5,306 nucleotides of DNA from an uncultured Corynebacterium sp. (GCA_946222625.1 CAMILJ010000147.1:1-5306), one strand, 5' to 3'. Positions 1-5,306 are shown, numbered from the stretch's first letter. Made by a program: numbers and translations. Notes: generated by a model not told the origin, from the letters alone.

Positions 1-51
1 ATCACCTTGCCAAGGTGAGGGTCGCGAGTTCGAGTCTCGTCATCCGCTCCA
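1..51 (+). tRNA. tRNA-Gly(GCC), 3' part only
   Basis: The window opens inside a tRNA. A 5-bp anticodon stem (2-6 with 14-18) encloses the 7-base loop TTGCCAA, giving anticodon GCC at 9-11, which reads glycine codons GGC and GGU. A 5-base variable loop (19-23) is followed by a T stem (24-28 with 36-40, one G-U pair) around the classic T loop TTCGAGT (29-35). The 3' acceptor strand CATCCGC (41-47), discriminator T48 and an encoded CCA (49-51) complete the end. The D arm and the 5' acceptor strand lie outside the window. Confidence 0.95.
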
Positions 52-57
52 CGTCGA

Positions 58-93
58 GTGCCCCTCCGCTATGGAGGGGCACTTTTTGTTTTC
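58..93 (+). terminator. Intrinsic terminator of the tRNA-Gly transcript
   Basis: A perfect 10-bp stem, GTGCCCCTCC (58-67) with GGAGGGGCAC (73-82), has a 5-base loop GCTAT and runs straight into TTTTTGTTTT. It begins 6 bases after the tRNA CCA end, so it should end the tRNA transcript and insulate the VWA gene downstream. Confidence 0.92.
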
Positions 94-154
94 ATAATTC
101 ATTGCGCTGGAGGGGGATCTTCCCCGTTGGAGAGAGAACTATTTGCCAGCAGTT

Positions 155-160
155 TATGAT
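155..160 (+). promoter_or_regulatory. Candidate -10 element for the VWA gene
   Basis: TATGAT is a close match to the housekeeping -10 hexamer and lies 38 bases before the preferred ATG at 199. Transcription would start near 167 and give a leader of about 30 bases. I find no convincing -35 at normal spacing: TTGGAG at 127-132 is about 22 bases away. Many corynebacterial promoters have a poor -35. A small inverted repeat, GGGGA/TCCCC (113-117 with 121-125), lies upstream and could be a regulatory site, but it is short. The tRNA terminator just before it argues that a promoter must exist in this gap. Confidence 0.45.
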
Positions 161-183
161 GTTTCTCACAGTCTTGTCGTCTC

Positions 184-190
184 AAGAAAG
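184..190 (+). promoter_or_regulatory. Ribosome binding site that decides the VWA gene start
   Basis: AAGAAAG ends 8 bases before ATG 199, a normal Shine-Dalgarno distance, and is followed by GGA at 192-194. An in-frame GTG at 190 would overlap this site and would have no good site of its own, so ATG 199 is preferred. Confidence 0.5.
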
Positions 191-198
191 TGGACATC

Positions 199-2283
199 AT
201 GAAAGTCTTGTCTCCACCAACGTTTTTCCAGTATGGACCGTTGCGCAGAGCTTTTGCTCTTCTTTTTGCCCTATTAATCGCGTTTCTCACCGTCGTGGCG
301 GTGCCAGCGTCTGCGCAGAATCCGACCGGGGTGTCGTCCAACGCAGCTCCGAGCTCCGAGGCCGCTACCACGAATAACCCGGAGTCCGGCCCCGATGGGG
401 ACGCCGCAGATCCCGAGAGCGGCGCGACGATGCTTGTTCTCGATTCCTCTGGCTCGATGAATGCGCAAGACGCTGGCGGGCAGACCCGCCTCGACGCTGC
501 GAAGGACGCAACGAAGAAGTTCGTCGCTGAGCTTGGTGGGACTATCCCGCTCGGACTTGTTACTTACGGCGGCACGGTCGACGAGGCTCCAGAGAACCAA
601 GAAGTAGGGTGCCAGGACATCCACGTGGTCAGTGGCCCCAAAGAGGATGTTGGGGATTCTTTCACTGGCCCGATCGATGCGCTCCAGGCCAAGGGCTATA
701 CCCCGATTGGTGATTCCCTGAAGAAGGCCGCCGAGGAATTGGGTGGCCAGCACGGCACCATTGTGCTTGTCTCTGATGGAATCGACACGTGCGCGCCGCC
801 GCCAGTATGTGAGGTGGCCAAAGAGCTTCACGAGCAGGGCGTTGATCTGGTCATCAACACCATTGGTTTTAACGTCGATGAGGAGGCCCGAAAGGAGCTC
901 TCCTGTATTGCAGATGCCGCAGGCGGCGAGTATCTCGACGCCGATGATGCAGATTCCCTGGCGGCAATGATTAAGAAGGCTGCTGGGCGTGCTGCGGACA
1001 TCTACCAATCCGATGTCGAACAGATTGAAGGTAGCGAAGACATCTCACAGCCAACGAAGTTGCCGCGTTGGGAGTCCGGGGAGGACTTTATCTTCCGTGC
1101 GGAGTTGGATGCCCCACCGAACGGCGGCGAGGAATCTCGCACCGATTTCCATGCTGAGTCATGGTCTATCCCCGTCAAGCCGGGTGAGCGCTATGTGGCG
1201 ACGATGTACAAGACACTCGAAGGTGCAGTGGGAACACCGAACGACCTGCATTTGAAGACATTTTTCGGCGATGGTACAGAACCGCCAACGGGTACGCATG
1301 GTGGCGACGAAGGCTCAGATGATTGCACAGCTGACTGGGAAAGTGCGAACACCGGCACTGTATCTGAGGCCTTGGCAAACGCTAGCGCTTATACCTACGA
1401 AATCGGTTCCAAGAATTGCCAGGGCGACTTGGTCTTGACGGCGATGCGCGCAGGCCAGTACAAGGCCGATGAACCTTTCGACGTGGAGATTCTGCTTCAC
1501 CGTGTTGACCCAGTATCCAACATCGACGAGCTTGTTAGTGGTCTTAGCAGCGAGCTGGACGGCGAACTCCATGCCAACGCCAACGGTGCTGAACAGATGG
1601 CTCCCGGAAACTGGTTTGACAATGCCACGGAGCTTTGCAGCGGTCAGACCATCGAAACCGACATTGTTCAGGGCGAAGCGCACGTCTACAAGGTCCCTAT
1701 GAAGGAAGGACAGCAGTTGGCTGCCGCAATTAGAGCTGGAGAGGCTTCGGATAAGAAGGCTCTCCAGTACTCAGGCCTCGATGTGTCTATCCTCAATCCA
1801 GTTCGTGAGAAAGCTGGAGAGCATGAGTTTTTGATCTGGCCCGATGAGGGGGATGAGGGATCGGCCTCGGCAGCAAACCCTATTGCTTTCACTAACCGCT
1901 TCAGCTCGGATTCCGCACCCTCTTATGGCAACGCGAACTGGTTGGAGGGTGACTACTACATCGTGGTGACACTGGATGCAGGTAAGGGTAATAATCAAGC
2001 GGATAGTGAAGGCAATTTCACTGACAAACGTGCCACCATGAAGTATTATCTCACGTCCAAGGTGCTGGGGGAGCCAATCCAGGGCCCAATCTATGAACCC
2101 GTCAAGGACCAGACTGAGGCACCGAAGAGTGATGGTGACGAAGGAAAAGTGGACCAAGCAGCAAGCGCCGATGAGGATGAAGGCTTTGGCATTCTTGGCT
2201 ATCTCTTAGCCGCTGCGCTGGGCATCATTGCACTTGCCGTCGTCATCTTGGTAGTTATCCTTCTGCGCGGGCGTAGCCGCTAG
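199..2283 (+). CDS. Secreted, membrane-anchored von Willebrand factor A (VWA) domain protein
   Basis: Predicted 694-residue extracytoplasmic protein. Residues 1-39 form a Sec signal peptide: basic LRR, a long hydrophobic core, and an ASA cleavage site before QNP. After a low-complexity linker comes a VWA domain (about 76-265) with a complete MIDAS metal site: D82-x-S84-x-S86 in DSSGSM, T168 in YTPIGDS and D193 in VSDG. In VWA proteins this site binds a divalent cation and a protein ligand. The remaining extracellular part (about 280-640) resembles no enzyme I recognise. Residues about 474-595 (NATELCSGQTIETD ... GDYYIVV) have the look of a PPC-like beta sandwich, a weak inference. Seven cysteines in the mature part could form disulfides. 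A very acidic stretch precedes one C-terminal membrane helix (about 667-688) and a short basic tail, RGRSR. The start is ATG 199; GTG 190 would add three residues. Function, partner and ligand are unknown. It probably has its own promoter and is separated from copC by 191 bases. Confidence 0.92.
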   Translation: MKVLSPPTFFQYGPLRRAFALLFALLIAFLTVVAVPASAQNPTGVSSNAAPSSEAATTNNPESGPDGDAADPESGATMLVLDSSGSMNAQDAGGQTRLDAAKDATKKFVAELGGTIPLGLVTYGGTVDEAPENQEVGCQDIHVVSGPKEDVGDSFTGPIDALQAKGYTPIGDSLKKAAEELGGQHGTIVLVSDGIDTCAPPPVCEVAKELHEQGVDLVINTIGFNVDEEARKELSCIADAAGGEYLDADDADSLAAMIKKAAGRAADIYQSDVEQIEGSEDISQPTKLPRWESGEDFIFRAELDAPPNGGEESRTDFHAESWSIPVKPGERYVATMYKTLEGAVGTPNDLHLKTFFGDGTEPPTGTHGGDEGSDDCTADWESANTGTVSEALANASAYTYEIGSKNCQGDLVLTAMRAGQYKADEPFDVEILLHRVDPVSNIDELVSGLSSELDGELHANANGAEQMAPGNWFDNATELCSGQTIETDIVQGEAHVYKVPMKEGQQLAAAIRAGEASDKKALQYSGLDVSILNPVREKAGEHEFLIWPDEGDEGSASAANPIAFTNRFSSDSAPSYGNANWLEGDYYIVVTLDAGKGNNQADSEGNFTDKRATMKYYLTSKVLGEPIQGPIYEPVKDQTEAPKSDGDEGKVDQAASADEDEGFGILGYLLAAALGIIALAVVILVVILLRGRSR

Positions 2284-2306
2284 ATCGCCTGCGAAACGTG
2301 ACTTAG

Positions 2307-2336
2307 CTGCTGTTGGAACTGCAGCAGGGAACTTTT
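2307..2336 (+). terminator. Weak terminator-like hairpin after the VWA gene
   Basis: CTGCTG (2307-2312) pairs with CAGCAG (2322-2327), with an extra T-G pair inside, and is followed after GGAAC by only four T (2333-2336). It sits 24 bases after the VWA stop codon, where a terminator is expected. The short stem and broken T tract make it weak, so partial read-through into copC is possible. Confidence 0.35.
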
Positions 2337-2362
2337 CCACTGCATGCAACGACTACTTGGTA

Positions 2363-2385
2363 ACCCCGCACAATCCGTGCGGGGT
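2363..2385 (+). repeat. 23-base GC-rich inverted repeat upstream of copC
   Basis: ACCCCGCAC (2363-2371) is the exact reverse complement of GTGCGGGGT (2377-2385), with a 5-base centre AATCC. No T tract follows, so it is a poor intrinsic terminator. It lies just upstream of the candidate copC -35, centred about 54 bases before the predicted transcript start. That is a sensible place for a transcription-factor site. The C-run/G-run arms flanked by TA recall copper-repressor (CsoR-type) operators in general layout, but I cannot name the regulator. In a read-through transcript from the VWA gene it would form a stable hairpin. Confidence 0.6.
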
Positions 2386-2390
2386 AAGGA

Positions 2391-2421
2391 TTGGCTCGAG
2401 GATCCCTCCCGGCGATAGGAT
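2391..2421 (+). promoter_or_regulatory. Candidate promoter for the copC-PCuAC-DyP operon
   Basis: TTGGCT (2391-2396) and TAGGAT (2416-2421) resemble -35 and -10 hexamers with a 19-base spacer, slightly long. Transcription would begin near 2428, leaving a leader of about 47 bases. A short inverted repeat, TCCCTC/GAGGGA (2403-2408 with 2422-2427), brackets the -10 and could be an operator. I saw no DtxR-like iron box here. Confidence 0.4.
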
Positions 2422-2474
2422 GAGGGAACCTTCAACCAAAAGTTTCATCAGACCATCAAGGAGTTGTTGAGGAC

Positions 2475-3062
2475 ATGCAGCTGCGTCAGGTCACTACGGG
2501 AATTGCCGCTGGGGCCGCGGGCCTTGTGATTGGGTTGTCCGCGCCGCTAGCGGTGGCACATGACTCAGTCATCGGCGGAAACGTGGTGGCTGACGCACCG
2601 CTAGAGGAATTCCCCCGCGAAATCACGCTGGAGTTCTCTGGTATTCCCCGGGATGACTTCAATACTTTTGCCGTGAGCGATAAGTCAAGCGGCGAGGTGC
2701 TCTTTGACGCAACCCCGACGATTGATGGCCGCAACCTCACCGTCGAAGTTCCTCAGGACATTGAACCTGGTGATGGCGACTACCAAGTAGGTTTCCGCAT
2801 TACCTCTTCCGATGGTCACTCCACACTCGGTTCCGTGCCATTTAGCGTGGCCTCCGGGGCTGGGGGAGACAAGCCCGCAGATGCTTCTGCCGATGATGCC
2901 AAGGAAGGCGACGATGCACAGGAGTCTCAGGATCCGCTGAGTTCCTTGCCTGCCGCGGCCAAATGGATCATTGGTGTAGGAGCGGTTCTTGTCGTCGGCG
3001 CAGCCCTTTTCGCCTTCGGAGCAAAGGCCCGCCGCTCTGGTGGAGAAGAACCAGAAGGCTAA
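2475..3062 (+). CDS. copC: CopC-family extracellular copper-binding protein with C-terminal membrane anchor
   Basis: Predicted 195-residue protein that binds Cu(II) outside the cytoplasmic membrane. Residues 1-28 are a Sec signal ending in AVA, so cleavage would leave His29 as the new N-terminus, the first ligand of the CopC Cu(II) site. The other two ligands lie in the family motif SSDGHSTLGSVPF: D113 and H115 (85 and 87 of the mature protein), matching the His1/Asp/His arrangement known for CopC. The mature protein has no methionine, so the Met-rich Cu(I) site of Pseudomonas syringae CopC is absent. An acidic linker (about 128-155) leads to one membrane helix (164-183) and a short tail containing KARR. 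ATG 2475 is preceded by AAGGAG (2458-2463, 11-base spacer), and no in-frame alternative lies just upstream. It is the first gene of a probable operon with the PCuAC and DyP genes. No CopD transporter is fused or adjacent, so it may store or hand over copper rather than feed import. Confidence 0.93.
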   Translation: MQLRQVTTGIAAGAAGLVIGLSAPLAVAHDSVIGGNVVADAPLEEFPREITLEFSGIPRDDFNTFAVSDKSSGEVLFDATPTIDGRNLTVEVPQDIEPGDGDYQVGFRITSSDGHSTLGSVPFSVASGAGGDKPADASADDAKEGDDAQESQDPLSSLPAAAKWIIGVGAVLVVGAALFAFGAKARRSGGEEPEG

Positions 3063-3123
3063 GCATCACACGGTTCTGATGGTGCGAGAATCAATCCGCA
3101 TTTTCCTTAACTACTGTTACTGC

Positions 3124-3130
3124 AGAAAGG
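3124..3130 (+). promoter_or_regulatory. Ribosome binding site that decides the PCuAC gene start
   Basis: AGAAAGG lies 8 bases before ATG 3139. It selects the start that places a lipoprotein signal at the very N-terminus. The same frame stays open back into the end of copC, but that extension would bury the signal. Confidence 0.65.
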
Positions 3131-3138
3131 CATGTTCC

Positions 3139-3783
3139 ATGCTGAATACCCGTTCTTTCCTCCGTGTCTCCGTGGCGGCTCTCGCGGCTGGCAGCCTGAC
3201 CTTGGCGGCCTGCTCCCCGAGCGAAGAGGATTCCACCGCAGCCCCATCGAGCGCTGCAGCTAGTGCTGAGAATGGCGCTGAGAAGGACAAGGACGCGGAG
3301 ACCAGTGCCGCGGCTTCATCCTCCGCTGAGTCTGGCGTAACTTTCGAGGATGCTGTTGTGCGTGCCATGGAGAAGGACTCGGATATGACCGCGATCTTTG
3401 GCATCCTCCACAATCACACTGACAAGGACGTCAACGTGGTTGGCTTCAGCTCTTCGGTGAAGGCGAAGCACTATGAGATCCATGAGGTTGTCGATGGCGT
3501 CATGCAGGAGAAAGAAGGCGGCTTCGATATCCCTGCCGGCGACTCCGTTGAGCTCGCGCCGGGCGGTTTCCACTTCATGGTGATGGGCGTGACCGAGCCC
3601 GTTATGGCCGGTGAGACCGCCACCCTGACGCTGGAGCTTAGCGACGGCTCCACGGTCGACCTGGGCGAAATCCCCGTGCGTTCCATCGGTGCAGGGGACG
3701 AGAACTATGGCGATATGGGCGGCATGGACCACTCGGAGTCCGCAGACATGTCGGGCATGAAGACGGAAGAGCACGCTTACTAG
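3139..3783 (+). CDS. PCuAC-family periplasmic-type copper chaperone, lipoprotein
   Basis: Predicted 214-residue copper chaperone (PCuAC, formerly DUF461). In studied bacteria these proteins carry Cu(I)/Cu(II) outside the membrane and help load the CuA site of cytochrome oxidase. Residues 1-24 form a lipoprotein signal with lipobox LAAC, so Cys25 would be lipidated. An Ala/Ser/Glu-rich linker (26-66) leads to the cupredoxin-like domain (about 67-183). The expected ligands are H115 (YEIHE), M122 (DGVM), H145 and M147 (GGFHFM). Six residues separate H115 from M122, where the published H(M)x10Mx21HxM motif has ten, while the M-to-HxM distance is close to normal. The tail 187-214 is rich in Met and His (DMGGMDH, DMSGMK, EEH), a common extra copper site in this family. 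ATG 3139 is chosen for its ribosome binding site and lipobox. The gene starts 76 bases after copC and ends 64 bases before the peroxidase gene, without a visible terminator on either side. Confidence 0.93.
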   Translation: MLNTRSFLRVSVAALAAGSLTLAACSPSEEDSTAAPSSAAASAENGAEKDKDAETSAAASSSAESGVTFEDAVVRAMEKDSDMTAIFGILHNHTDKDVNVVGFSSSVKAKHYEIHEVVDGVMQEKEGGFDIPAGDSVELAPGGFHFMVMGVTEPVMAGETATLTLELSDGSTVDLGEIPVRSIGAGDENYGDMGGMDHSESADMSGMKTEEHAY

Positions 3784-3847
3784 TAAAGCGTTCTCTGAGC
3801 CAAGGTAGGCAAGTAATCGGTTCTCACGAGATAGGGAGACATCAACG

Positions 3848-5128
3848 ATGAGCGGGTTCGAGGAACCTGTCAGCCGGCGTGGATTGCTCGCCGGAAGTGC
3901 TGTGGCTGCAAGCGCGGTAGCCCTCGCCGGATGCGCGAAAGGGGAGGAGCCGGAGCAGTCTTCGGCGGAGTCTGCAGACGCCTCCCAAGCAGCGCAGGCC
4001 GGAGACGCGGGAAGCACTGGGCCGGAGCGCCGCGAGGAAACCATGGGCGGCGATATCGTCGCCTTCGACGGCAAGCACCAGGCGGGCATCCAAACCCCGG
4101 TCCAGGCACATGTGGAGCTGGTGGGCTTCAATCTGAAAAAGGGGACCACTGCACGCGGGGCGACCGCGTTGATGCGCCTCTGGACGGAAGACGCCCGCCG
4201 CCTGTGCACCGGCGAGAACCCGCTGGGCAGCCTGGAACCTGAATTGTCTACCACCCCGGCAAACCTCACCGTGACATGCGGTTGGGGAGAAGGATTCTTC
4301 GACACCGTGGGCGTCGCCAAGCCCAGCTGGCTGCGAGATATCCAGGACTTTGAACACGATGATTTGCGCCCGGAATGGGGACAGACCGATATCGTTCTAC
4401 AGATCTGCAGTGACGATGCCTTCACCGCGGCCTATGTGCTGCGGCATATGACCCGTGCTGGTAAAGACTACGCCGACGTCGCGTGGATCCAGCAGGGTTT
4501 TAGCCATGCGTATGGTTCGGCACCGAAGGGAACAACGGCGCGCAACCTCTTCGGGCAAAAAGACGGCACGGTCAACCCGCGAAGTGATGAAGATTTCAAT
4601 GAGCAAGTGTGGATCGAGGACGGCCCCTTTGCCGGCGGCAGCGCCATGGTGGTGCGTCGCATCCACATGAACCTCGATACGTGGGAGCAACTTGATCGTG
4701 CTGCGCGGGAAAACGCTACGGGCCGAGCGCTCGATACCGGTGCTCCTCTAGGCGGCAAGGACGAGTTCGATGAAGTTGACCTGGACGCGCGAAACGAGTT
4801 TGGCCTCAAGGCTATTGATGAAAACTCGCATGTTGCCCGGGCCCATCCGCCGGCCGAGCATCCAGAACAAAAGCTTTTGCGTCGCCCGTATAACTACAAC
4901 CTTCCGCCTTCCCCGGAGACCACCAAACGTGGTGAGCTCAGCAATGCCGGGTTGATCTTCATCTGCTACCAGAAGGATCCTACGGCCCAGTTCGAGCCCA
5001 TCCAGGCGCGCCTCGACAAATCGGATCGCCTCAACGAGTGGATTACCCACATCGGCTCGGCCGTCTACTACATGCCGGCCGGAACTGAGGGCGAAACCTT
5101 TTGGGGCGAGTCGCTCATCCGCAGTTAA
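3848..5128 (+). CDS. DyP-type (dye-decolorizing) heme peroxidase, Tat-exported putative lipoprotein
   Basis: Predicted 426-residue heme peroxidase of the secreted EfeB/DtpA-like group. It should use hydrogen peroxide to oxidise a substrate outside the membrane; the natural substrate is unknown. The N-terminus carries a twin-arginine motif, SRRGLL (residues 9-14), so the protein is probably exported folded with heme bound. The same signal ends in LAGC, a lipobox, making Cys29 a likely lipid anchor. A Gln/Ala/Glu/Ser-rich linker (30-62) precedes the catalytic domain. The signature GxxDG is GQKDG (236-240) with the distal Asp at 239. H328 in NSHVARAHP is the likely proximal heme ligand. R346 in LLRRPYNYN, 18 residues later, is the likely distal Arg, a spacing that agrees with known DyPs. 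GGGAG (3834-3838) lies 9 bases before ATG 3848. It is the last gene of the copC-PCuAC-DyP set. EfeU and EfeO, the iron-uptake partners of EfeB, are not in the window, so the context points to copper. No terminator follows before thrS. Confidence 0.95.
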   Translation: MSGFEEPVSRRGLLAGSAVAASAVALAGCAKGEEPEQSSAESADASQAAQAGDAGSTGPERREETMGGDIVAFDGKHQAGIQTPVQAHVELVGFNLKKGTTARGATALMRLWTEDARRLCTGENPLGSLEPELSTTPANLTVTCGWGEGFFDTVGVAKPSWLRDIQDFEHDDLRPEWGQTDIVLQICSDDAFTAAYVLRHMTRAGKDYADVAWIQQGFSHAYGSAPKGTTARNLFGQKDGTVNPRSDEDFNEQVWIEDGPFAGGSAMVVRRIHMNLDTWEQLDRAARENATGRALDTGAPLGGKDEFDEVDLDARNEFGLKAIDENSHVARAHPPAEHPEQKLLRRPYNYNLPPSPETTKRGELSNAGLIFICYQKDPTAQFEPIQARLDKSDRLNEWITHIGSAVYYMPAGTEGETFWGESLIRS

Positions 5129-5134
5129 GAGGGG

Positions 5135-5140
5135 TAGACT
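5135..5140 (+). promoter_or_regulatory. Candidate -10 element for thrS
   Basis: TAGACT fits the corynebacterial TANANT -10 pattern and lies 7 bases after the DyP stop. Transcription would start near 5147, giving a leader of about 75 bases. There is no clear -35. No terminator separates DyP from thrS, so read-through is also possible. Confidence 0.35.
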
Positions 5141-5164
5141 AAGCCGCTGTAACTTTCTCAATGA

Positions 5165-5195
5165 GTGCTGCTCGGCCAGGTATGTCGAGCGGCGC
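5165..5195 (+). promoter_or_regulatory. Hairpin in the thrS leader
   Basis: GTGCTGCTCG (5165-5174) can pair with CGAGCGGCGC (5186-5195) as ten consecutive pairs, two of them G-U, around an 11-base loop GCCAGGTATGT. The hairpin ends 8 bases before the AAAGGAG ribosome binding site (5204-5210). No T tract follows, so it is not an intrinsic terminator. A role in translational control of thrS is possible but unproven. I see no T-box features in so short a leader. Confidence 0.45.
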
Positions 5196-5221
5196 GTGAG
5201 CGCAAAGGAGCGCAACAAGTC

Positions 5222-5306
5222 ATGGCGGAAATGATTCCAGCAGTCCCGGTGAACTACGAGCCGATCACGGTCCCGGCCGGTACTGCCGTGGGAGCAGCGA
5301 TGCGCG
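5222..5306 (+). CDS. thrS: Threonyl-tRNA synthetase, N-terminal fragment (cut by window end)
   Basis: Only the first 28 codons are present and the reading frame runs off the window. The product ([14 protein letters not shown], then [14 protein letters not shown]) matches my memory of corynebacterial ThrS: a short N-terminal extension followed by the opening strand of the TGS domain, where ITVPAGT resembles the start of that domain in actinobacterial ThrS. The enzyme attaches threonine to tRNA-Thr in the cytoplasm. ATG 5222 is preceded by AAAGGAG (5204-5210) at 11 bases; ATG 5231 is a less likely alternative. The catalytic core and anticodon-binding domain are outside the window, so the call rests on the N-terminus alone. 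The gene lies 93 bases after the DyP gene on the same strand. Confidence 0.88.

Noticed and set aside
1..198. tRNA 3' end as an integration site for a mobile element
   Set aside because: No integrase, no repeat of the tRNA end and no change in base composition are visible in the window; the downstream genes look like ordinary chromosomal genes.
274..1008. 244-codon open frame on the minus strand inside the VWA gene
   Set aside because: It lies opposite the signal peptide and MIDAS-containing domain of a convincing gene and its translation has no recognisable domain.
2344..2418. Possible 24-codon open frame in the VWA-copC gap
   Set aside because: There is no ribosome binding site at normal distance, and it runs through the palindrome and the promoter candidate.
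2420..2470. Possible 16-codon leader peptide ending in Ser-Cys, stopping just before the copC start
   Set aside because: Its ATG overlaps the candidate -10 and lies upstream of the predicted transcript start, and I see no ribosome binding site for it. A short Cys-ended peptide before a copper gene is tempting but unsupported.
2989..3138. Upstream extension of the PCuAC reading frame into the end of copC (50 extra residues)
   Set aside because: It would overlap copC and put a lipoprotein signal in mid-protein. ATG 3139 has a good ribosome binding site and begins the signal peptide directly.
3316..4425. 369-codon open frame on the minus strand across the PCuAC and DyP genes
   Set aside because: It is antisense to two genes with clear motifs, its translation shows no recognisable domain, and it spans their intergenic gap. 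It is a by-product of GC-rich codon use.
5161..5199. 12-codon open frame in the thrS leader
   Set aside because: It has no threonine codons and no ribosome binding site, so it does not fit a threonine attenuation peptide; chance is the simpler explanation.

Overview
The window looks like a chromosomal segment of a Corynebacterium or close relative. The DNA is moderately GC-rich. The few bases of the last gene encode an N-terminus ([14 protein letters not shown]...) that matches what I know of corynebacterial threonyl-tRNA synthetase. The gene set (Tat-exported DyP peroxidase, membrane-anchored CopC, lipoprotein PCuAC) is typical of Gram-positive actinobacteria. I could run no database search, so the genus is an inference.

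Layout, all on the + strand: (1) the 3' part of a tRNA-Gly(GCC), cut by the window edge, closed by a strong intrinsic terminator. (2) A gene for a secreted von Willebrand factor A (VWA) protein of 694 residues, with an intact metal-binding MIDAS site and a C-terminal membrane anchor. (3) A 191-base intergenic stretch with a weak terminator-like hairpin, a 23-base GC-rich palindrome and a candidate promoter. (4) Three genes in a row: copC (extracellular Cu(II)-binding protein), a PCuAC-family copper chaperone lipoprotein, and a DyP-type heme peroxidase. (5) A 93-base leader with a stable hairpin, then the first 28 codons of thrS, cut by the window edge.

The central unit is the copC-PCuAC-DyP trio. 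The gaps are short (76 and 64 bases), all genes point the same way and I see no terminator between them, so they are probably one operon. Each product seems to be fixed to the outer face of the cytoplasmic membrane in a different way: CopC by a C-terminal helix, PCuAC by a Sec lipoprotein signal, and the peroxidase by a Tat signal that also contains a lipobox. The expected copper ligands are present in CopC and PCuAC, and the GxxDG motif, proximal His and distal Arg are present in the peroxidase. A link between extracytoplasmic copper handling and a secreted DyP is known from Streptomyces (the Sco/ECuC/DtpA system). This trio may be a corynebacterial version. No CopD, Sco, EfeU or EfeO gene is visible in the window.

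The VWA gene has its own likely promoter and a possible terminator. Whether it works with the copper module cannot be decided from the sequence.
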